64,000 nt of DNA, taken from NCBI GenBank assembly GCA_020650975.1, contig JAIPMN010000615.1, forward strand, positions 1 to 64,000, written 5' to 3'. This document shows, piece after piece, positions 48,701-57,700 of the stretch. Each line of letters opens with the position of its first letter. Position 1 is the first letter of the stretch. The translations under genes and the position numbers were made by a program. The notes below the pieces were generated by a model that worked only from the letters and a program-made list of their open reading frames with translations, was not told the origin of the DNA and did no database searches. Origin of the DNA: Apostichopus californicus. Its lineage: Eukaryota; Echinodermata; Holothuroidea; Aspidochirotida; Stichopodidae.

Positions 48701-51700
48701 CTATTTGTTTGTATTTCTGATACTTTGGAACTGGATGCAGTATCTAAGTTTTTTCATCATATATTGCCCTCAGTGAATGGATTGATCACATATATGTTAA
48801 GTTAAAGAAGGAATTGTAGCCGAAATCAGTAAGGGTATTATATTGACTGCCTATCTTCTTCCTTTTTTGTTTTCGACAGAACAGACACAGGAGAGCTCCG
48901 GTAGGATGAATGTGTTTTCTTCTCTAAATTCGCTGCAGAATAAGTTAGAAGAACCAGGTCTGGTGACACTTATTTAAAGGGACATTCCAGTGGCTGAAGT
49001 TGATTAATGCACAAATTTGCTGGAAATTTTCTGCATCCTCTAGGTCATGACTAAATATTTACAGCATATTGTATCGTGAAGATGTTATTAATTTTCAAAT
49101 TCCCAAAAAATGTTGTTAATGCATTTGCTGTTGGAGAATCAAGTAAACCAGTTGGTCCATAGTCCTACTCATAAGACATTACCATTATCTTACTTAAAAT
49201 AGAGTACATTCTTTATGTGGACATCTTCATGTGGACATCTTCATGTGGACATCTATCGTCTTCTCTGCAAATGTCATCACTTGAGTTTACATGTTATAGA
49301 CATGAAGTGAAGAACTCTCCTATGCTGTTTTAGTATGTTTTACTATGAATCTGTGCTATCTAAAAATCTTCTTCTATCATATTTGTGTTATTTTGAACAT
49401 GTATTATTCTTGCTTTCTACAGCCTGATGCCGGGCAACCTGACACAGTAAGTCCTTGCTCCTTCTCCTCGAAAGTCATTTACATTGTCTTACTTAGTACA
49501 TTCTTCATGTGGACATCTGTTGTCTCATCTGCATCATGCAATAGATTGAGTGTTTTAATTTTTATTCTTTCTTTTTACAGCCTGTTGCAGAGGCAAAAGT
49601 AAGTCCTTACTCCTACTCAAAAAGTCAAAAACATTATCTTACTTAGTACATTCTTCGTGTGGGCATCTGTGGTCTCTTCTGCGTACTGCAATAGGTTGAG
49701 TAATTTAAAAAGATTCTCCATTTATATCTTATAGACATGAAGTGAAGAACCCTTCTTCTAATGCTGTTTTAGAATGTTTATCTATGAATCTGTGCTATCT
49801 AAAAATCTTCTTTCATCATGTTTTTTTTAAACAGTAAGTCCTTGCCCCTTCTCGCCGAAAGTCATTAACATTGTCTCACTTAGTACATTCTTCATGTGGA
49901 CATCTGTTGTCTCTTCTGCATAATGCAATTGATTGAGTAATTCAAAAAGATTTTCAGTTTACATCATATAGACATGAAGTGAAGAACTCTTCTCCTATGC
50001 TGTTTTAGTATGTTTTACTATGAATCTGTGTTATCTAAAACTCTTCTATCATGTTTGTGTTATTTTGAAAATGTATTTCTCTTGCTTTCTACAGCCTGAT
50101 GCCGGGAAACCTGACACAGTAAGTCCTTGCTCCTTCTCCTTGAAAGTCATTTACATTGTCTTACTTTGTACATTCTTCATGTGGACATCTGTGGTGTCTT
50201 CTGCATAATGCAATGGATTGAGTACTTCAAAAAGATTTTCCATTTACATCATATAGACATGAAGTGAAGAACTCTTCTCCTATGCTGTTTCAGTATGTTT
50301 TACTATGAATCTGTGCTATCTAAAAATCTTCTTTTATCACATGTGTGTTATTTTCAAAATGTATTATTTATTCTTTCTTTTTACAGCCTGTTGCAGTGGC
50401 AAAAGTAAGTCCTTACTCCTACTCAAAAAGTCATAAACATTATCTCACTTAGTACATTCTTCGTGTGGACATCTGTGGTCTCTTCTGCGTACTGCAATAG
50501 GTTGAGTAATTTAAAAAGATTTTCCATTTACATGTTATAGACATGAAGTGAAGAACCCTTCTTCTATGCTGTTTAAGTATGTTTTACTATGAATCTGTGT
50601 TATCTAAAACTCTTCTATCATGTTTGTGTTATTTTGAAAATGTATTATTCTTGCTTTCTACAGCCTGATGCCGGGAAACCTGACACAGTAAGTCCTTGCT
50701 CCTTCTCCTCGAAAGTCATTAACATTGTCTTACTTAGTACATTCCTCATGTGGACATCTGTTGTCTCTTCTGCGTACTGCAATAGGTTGAGTAATTTAAA
50801 AAGATTTTCCATTTACATCTTATAGACATGAAGTGAAGAACCCTTCTTCTATGCTGTTTGAGTATGTGTTATCATGAATCTGCTATCTTTGAATCTTCTT
50901 TTCTCATGTTTATTTTAAGACATTGTCTTACTTATAATAAAGTACATTCTTCTTTTGGACATCTATTGTCTTTTTGCATAATGTAATACCTCGAGTTGTA
51001 TTAAAGTATTATTCACTGACCATGTTTAAAAGTGAAATGTGGTGTCTTCTGCATGATGCAATAGATTGAGTAATTTAAAAAGATTTTTCATTTACATCTT
51101 ATAGACATGAAGTGAAGATTTCTTTTTCTATGCTGTTTTAGTATGTTGTATTATGAATCTGTGCTATCTAAAAATCTTCTTCTATCATGTTTGTGTTATT
51201 TTCAAAATGTATTATTCTATACACCTTCTCCTCGAAAGTCATTCACATTATCTTACTCACAATAAAGTACATTCTTCATGTGGAACAATTTCTATTCATG
51301 CCATTCAGGTGAACCCTTTCTGATATTACTCAAATTTTTCAGTTTTAACTTTCTTGCTGAAGGCAGAAGTAATCTTTTCAATGCTTAATGATGATGATGA
51401 TGTAATCTGTAAAGTGGCCAGTAGAGGGTAAACTCATATATATTGGTAAAAATTTGCATCAGCTGTTGAAATTACAAACCATTAATACTACTTCAACAAA
51501 AAGAAAGAAAGAAAGTAAAGAAAAATCAATTCACAATTGATCAATCTGATGGATCAATCAATAGATAGAGCTATGTATTTGTCCTAAGGAGCATTGCATG
51601 GAATAGATGTAGTTTAAGTAAGTTTCCATGATTTGAAATCTAGGTTTCAGCTTGACTGTCTCTTATTCACTATGTTCAGCATACATATGAGGTTACAAAC

Positions 51701-54700
51701 GCAAGTGAGTCCGGAAGCCACCTTCTGATTGTAGAACTGCAAGTTATTCAAGGACCTCTGGAAAAATTGGAAGGTTGGTAGCCTGAATCTGATTAAGTAC
51801 TTCTCTCCCCAACGTTTTGTACAAAGACTTCAGATGTACTAAACAGGATAACTGTCAAGGGACATGATATTAACAATGGCTTTTAAATTTTATATGTTAT
51901 GTACACTTATGTTATGACATGGCAAAGTTGTAACGGCCGTCCAAGACGACCAATGTTCTGTTCAGATGACCGGTACTGATAATTGTTTACATCAGAGTCA
52001 CATTGCATTGTAACTTAATACGTCCAAAATAGGTAAGATAATAAGTTGGTATCACCCTTCATCACTTTGGAGACACTGAAAATGGTAGACCTATGATCCA
52101 CCTGAAGGGGGATTTTTACTGACCCAATGCTGTTGGTGTTATATTCACCAAACCTATGCATCTCTCCTACCATTGGTCAAGTTTTTTTTCTTTTGCTATA
52201 TTTTTTTTCGAACAACCAAATTTGCCAATTAGACAACTAACAAGCGAGACCTGACAACCACAGTAAATCCTTAAAAATTTATCCTGAATGAGATTGTGGA
52301 TAGAAGAAACTGTAAATAGAAACACTTGGCACATTTTGTGAAGAAAGAGGTTTACTACCAAGATAAATTAGATTTATTCAGGGTGCATTTCTTTGTTGTT
52401 TACATTTTCAAGATCTGAAATGAAGGTGGCTGTTTACTTGGATGTTTGTGGTCAAATTGTTGCCAATAACGGATTATTTTTTTGCAGGAATTATGAAAAC
52501 TCAAATTTAGAAGAAAAAAAAAAAAGGTGGAAAAAAGCAAATAATATGAGTTTCATAATGTATGGTCATTATTTATTGTCATCACTTTATCCTTCTCATT
52601 TGTAGAAAACTTTTTTTTTTCATTCACAGTTAAAGTTGAAATGAAAGGAAAACACGGTTATCTCTCAGCTTCCCAGCTACCACTTTTAAAGGTACATTAA
52701 AAGGAAGTTTTGGTACCAATACAATGTGAAACTGACATTGAAGAATATAATAAATATTTTACAGTGCTCTAGTTGAAAACACCATCTCAACATCTTGCCC
52801 CTGCATCGAGACATGGCTGATTGAATAGTAACCAATTTTGACTGGCTTAAGTTTCAACTACTCCAGGAAGTTGGATCGCAGTAGGGGTCGGGGGGTGGGG
52901 TGGGGCTCTGTGATGTCATCTTGGCAAATCCTCTTCAAATGCTTGACTTCAGCTATTTGTAATATTTGTGTTGATTTTAACTTTGGAACCTGATACATTT
53001 GGAATGTTTGCCTAGCTGTCAAAAGTCCTCTGTACTCTAAAATTTCATAAAAAATGTATCTTTTTTTGGGTAGAAATTTTCTTTTCCTCTGTGGATAAAT
53101 GATTCATACAGTAAAACAAAGACATTTTCAACTGAATTGCCCATATGACATCATCCATTCCGCTATTGCCAGGTGCATTTACAAAAAATATCACAAACTT
53201 ATATAAATTCATATCTTCGCAATACAAACTGCTATGAGAATGTTGTTATCGTCAGATACTGAAAATAGTCAGCAAAGTTTGCTAAACAATCAACTTAAGC
53301 CATGGAGAAAATTGTTTTAAAAGTTGTTCTTTGTGGCTTCTCAGTTTCAAGAGCAGAATTTCAGGACAGCAAAGATCAAGATGTGAACAATTTGTATGGG
53401 CAATATTATAAGAGGAAAAACTCTGAATACCTCATCATAAGTCAGGGAAGCCTTATTGTGTGAAGTGGAAATCAAAGGTCATTCGTGGCCAGTAAACATA
53501 AAAAAAAGTGGACTCCTTGCAAACATAGCATCTCTAGAAGGAAATCTTCAAGTCTAGCTGATGTCTAATAATATCAGTTAATTGTGTCATCACACTCTTC
53601 AATGCATTTGGGTTGCCACTCGCCTAATTACATAAAATCAGTGTGAGTTATTCCTCTGGAAGCATTACATTTTCATTGCTATTGTCAATACATTCATGAC
53701 GAAATTAATGGAAAAACATTACTTTGTAACTTGTTGCACTACTTAAACCATAAAATCAGTGGATACTATCTTACCGCATGCTTTGGTGAAGGCAAAAGGG
53801 ATCTTCTGCCATGGTGATGGCTTGGAGGCGTGTGTTAGCATGTGTGTTTGATTTCTAGTAAACACGATAACTAAAAAGCTTATTTGGTCAGGGGACTACA
53901 TTTTATAGTTTGTGGATGCACTTTATTGATTAACCAGTTTTCTATGTCAAGTTCCTCTTCAGTGTTCCTCTTCCCTTGAAGTGTTGAACACATGTTGTGA
54001 CATTAATACCACAAGTTAACAGTACAGCTTTATTTACAATATGTGTGCCACTTTCTTTACTTCATCTTCAGTTTTATGGGATTATGTGTGGACTCTATAT
54101 TCTGCTAGGCTTTACTTGGTTGTTCCTTCTCTGCTATCAATACAAAGATCTGTTGGGCATCCAGATTTGGATCGGAGCTGTTATTTTCTTAGGTAAGAAC
54201 TAGTCTATATCATGTTTTCTTCTCTACCAATTGCGCTAGCAACTTACATGTCTTTCTACTTTCTGTTTGACAAATTGCTTTATCATATATATTTGGGAAG
54301 AAAGTTTTCTGTTGTAAGGGAGGGTCCACACTATGAAGCTGGTTCTCCCTCCACCACCCGCCACCCGCCACCCGCCACCCGCCACCCGCCACCCGCCACC
54401 CGCCACCCACCTTTAAAAAAAAAACTTAAGCAATACAAAACATTTGAAGAGACAAGTAGAATGTTAAAACTCTAATCTGTCCAGGTGGTAAATACTTAGC
54501 CTCTTTAATAATGATCAACTGCTTTTAAGAAATTAGTCACTTGAACTTAATTATCCAAAATAGAAAGTTTTGATGAGCTGGAATGTATGGACTTGCAGTC
54601 GCCATGTTTTTTGGATTACTTGCCGAAAGGTGGAAGAAATCTATGCATAGTGTGTGTGTTAGTGTATTTGACATCTGCTTGTAAACACAGTCACTCCAAA

Positions 54701-57700
54701 ATTTGATGTGGGATTTACTTCATACTTGGTATGTGTATCCAGGTTATTGATTTACAAGATTTTCCTATTCTTTTCTGTGAAGATCAAAGGTTATCTGGGG
54801 TCAATAGAGGTCAGAGTCTGAAAACCCTGTAGAAATATGATAACTCAAAAGAATATATCTTTTTGGAAGTTCATACTTAATATGTAGGGCTGAAATAGAA
54901 AATACACAATGGTGCCCAAGGAGTTATTACCTGAATTTTCAAGTCCTTATAGAACAGTTTTTGCCAATTTGTTTAATACCAGACTTTTCTGTAAGAATCA
55001 TGGCTTATTCACTGGCTAGTAAATGTACCTTCAAGACTGCAGTCTCATTAATTTTTAGTTTGTTTAGAATACTTGTATTACTTTTTTCTATTTTTGTTGT
55101 TGTTGTTGCAGGATTGATAGAGAAGGCAGTGTTTTTTGCAGAGTATGAGCATGTTAATAATGTTGGTACGGAAAGTCAAACAGGCGTTATGTTTCCTGAG
55201 CTGGTGTCATGTCTAAAACGAACATTGGCTCGACTACTGGTTGTGGTAGTCAGCATCGGATATGGTATAACAAGGTATGTTCAAAGTTGATAATTTTCTT
55301 AACATTCAAAGTTGAGTGTTTGTGTGTCATTATTTAATTATGCATGTTTTTGAACACAATTTGGAATTTTCATGATTTTTGGTCCAAGGGCTAACAATTG
55401 TTTTAAATGGTTATTGAAGGTTGAGATGGAACAAGCTGTCAAACTTTGAATTGAATTCATGTGTTTCCTGTTAATGTGCTCTGTATTATACATTTATGGT
55501 GTTTAAACTTCTTTGTCCCCTTTAAATGGTTAGTGCTGAGCTGTAAAATACTTCATATATCTAATTGTTCACAGCATGATGGCCTCCAATCACATTTCAG
55601 GGCAAATTTTAAACGTGACTCTCATTGTCCGAGACAACCAAATTTCTGTTTCCAACAACCAAAATCAGCTTTGGTGGTCGTCTGCTGACAACTAATTTTA
55701 TTGCATCGAATTCAGATTTCATTTAAATTAATATCGCCAAATAGGTGAAATGGGATAATTTGGTGTTGCTCTTTGTCGCTTTGAAGATACTAGAGAAAAA
55801 CAAAAACAGTCATAGGAACTATGATCTACCCAAAGGGAAATTTCACTGGCCCTAAGCCATTGTTCTATTCACCAAACCTACACACTTTTCCTATAGTGTA
55901 CATGTTGGTCATTCTTTGTTATTTAGCTAATTTTTTATCGAGAACCAAATTTGCTGTTTGGGCAACCAAAAACTAAGACCTGATTGTCCGAGAGACAGCC
56001 AGAAAAACTAGAAAAAAATTAGCATTTTCTTAGCATTGTCTGGGTTCAGTGAAACCTAGACATAGAAACAAGATAATGTCTAATTCCTGAAACATAATTA
56101 TGCAAATTTTGTTAATCTTATCTTAAACTCTGAAAGTAAAGCTTGGGTGAAATTGATAACTGTATGTAGATCGACCTCACTGCCTACTGGAACCATATTG
56201 TTACCTGTGGAGGGATGCAGTCAAAATTGTTAGTACAAAGTTTCTGGTTATTTTTGTACTATTATTTTTGGGGCTGTGGGGCAGGGTTATTACTTACCTT
56301 TTGGGGGGTTTAACAATCGTTGACCATTGACCTTTCTAGCAAAGTTGACATATTACAAAAGGCTTCCAACAAACATCTTTAACTTCTCTCCTCAGACCTA
56401 GACTCGGTAATGACCTGAATTACATAATGGCAGCAGGGTTCTTGTATATGATACTAAGTTCTGCTGAGGCTATCATGCGAACCCATGAGGTAAGTGACAG
56501 TGAAAACAGAATATTACCATGTTGGAAAGTAATTTGATTGACTCCTTACCTATTATAAATTTGTAAACACAATATCTGGAGAAGGGAAGGTCGGACCAGT
56601 TTCATATTTGGTGTGTAGAAGTACCACATTGCGTACAAGAAGCCTATTGTGTTTTTGGGGGGTCAAAGGTCATTTGGGGTCACCAGAGTCAAATTGTGAA
56701 AACCTTGTAAACATGATATCTCAAGAAGTTAATCTTGGGCAGATCTCATATTTAATATGTAAATGGACCACATTGAATACAGGAAGCCTATGGTTTTTGG
56801 TGGAGGTCAAAGGTCAGCAGGGGTCAAATTGTGAAAACCTTTAAACACCATAGCTTAAGCAGGGAAGCTTGGGCAGACCTCATATTTGGTGTGTAAAAGT
56901 ACCACATTAATTACATGAAGCCTGTTGTTTTATTGGAGGTCAAAGGTCATTTGGGGTCATCAGAAGTCAAATGGTGCAAATCTTGAAAACATGATATTGC
57001 AAGAATGGAACCTTGGACAGATCTCATATTTGGTTTGTAGATGTACCATATAAAATTTAAGGAGCCTATTATTGCTTTTGGTGGAGGTCAAAGGTCAGTT
57101 GAAGTCAACAAACGCCAAACATTTACTTCACTCCCCTCTTACCCAGATCTGTTTACACTAACGAACCTTTCTAAACATAATATCGCAAGGGAAGCTTGGT
57201 CAGATCACATATTTGGTATGTAAGTGTACCATATTGAGTACAAGAAACCTAATGTGGGCGCAGGTCAGTGTCCATTGAGTTCACCAGGGGTCAAATTGTT
57301 AAAACCATGTTTTACACAATATTTCAGCAAGGATAGATGTCATATTTAGTATGTTGATGTATCACATTTAGTACAAGAAGCCTGTTGTTGAGGTCAATGG
57401 TCATTTCAGGACAGCCCTGTGTCATTGTGCATTTATTGTTTGTCACATCACACTGATTTTCACTGTACTACTAAGATCAAGTATGTTGTACACCCTCACT
57501 ATATATACATTACATCAGATTCATAAAGAAAACTGCTCATGTTACATCATCGAAACCACAATGCATTGTTGCATTCTGGTTTTTTTTTTTTCTTTTCCTA
57601 GACTTATGACCGCAGCCTGGTTGCCATTCTTCCCCTCTCTGTGCTGGATGCTGTATTAGTCTGGTGGATATCCTTTTACAAAACATTCTGTCATGAAACT

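Larger units (their letters stand above)
45076..50687 (+). repeat. TMEM87: Array of in-phase cassette microexons in the TMEM87 GOLD domain
   Basis: Nine 24-base exons encode PDAGQPDT (Q) or PDAGKPDT (K): 45076-45099 Q, 45750-45773 Q, 46424-46447 K, 46671-46694 K, 47345-47368 Q, 48018-48041 K, 49423-49446 Q, 50095-50118 K, 50664-50687 K. Six 18-base exons encode PVAEAK: 45234-45251, 45908-45925, 46829-46846, 47503-47520, 49581-49598, and 50387-50404 (PVAVAK). Acceptors are TTTCTACAG or TTTTTACAG and donors GTAAGTCC (GTTAGTCC at 48042). All are phase 0-0, as are the flanking exons 43282-43299 and 51680. Units repeat every 672-674 bases at well over 90 % identity by eye. Two single Ns (45310, 46646) and a short unit at 46424-46671 suggest imperfect assembly. 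Degenerate exonless copies continue to about 51300. Inclusion of particular copies is inferred from splice sites, not shown. Confidence 0.9.
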
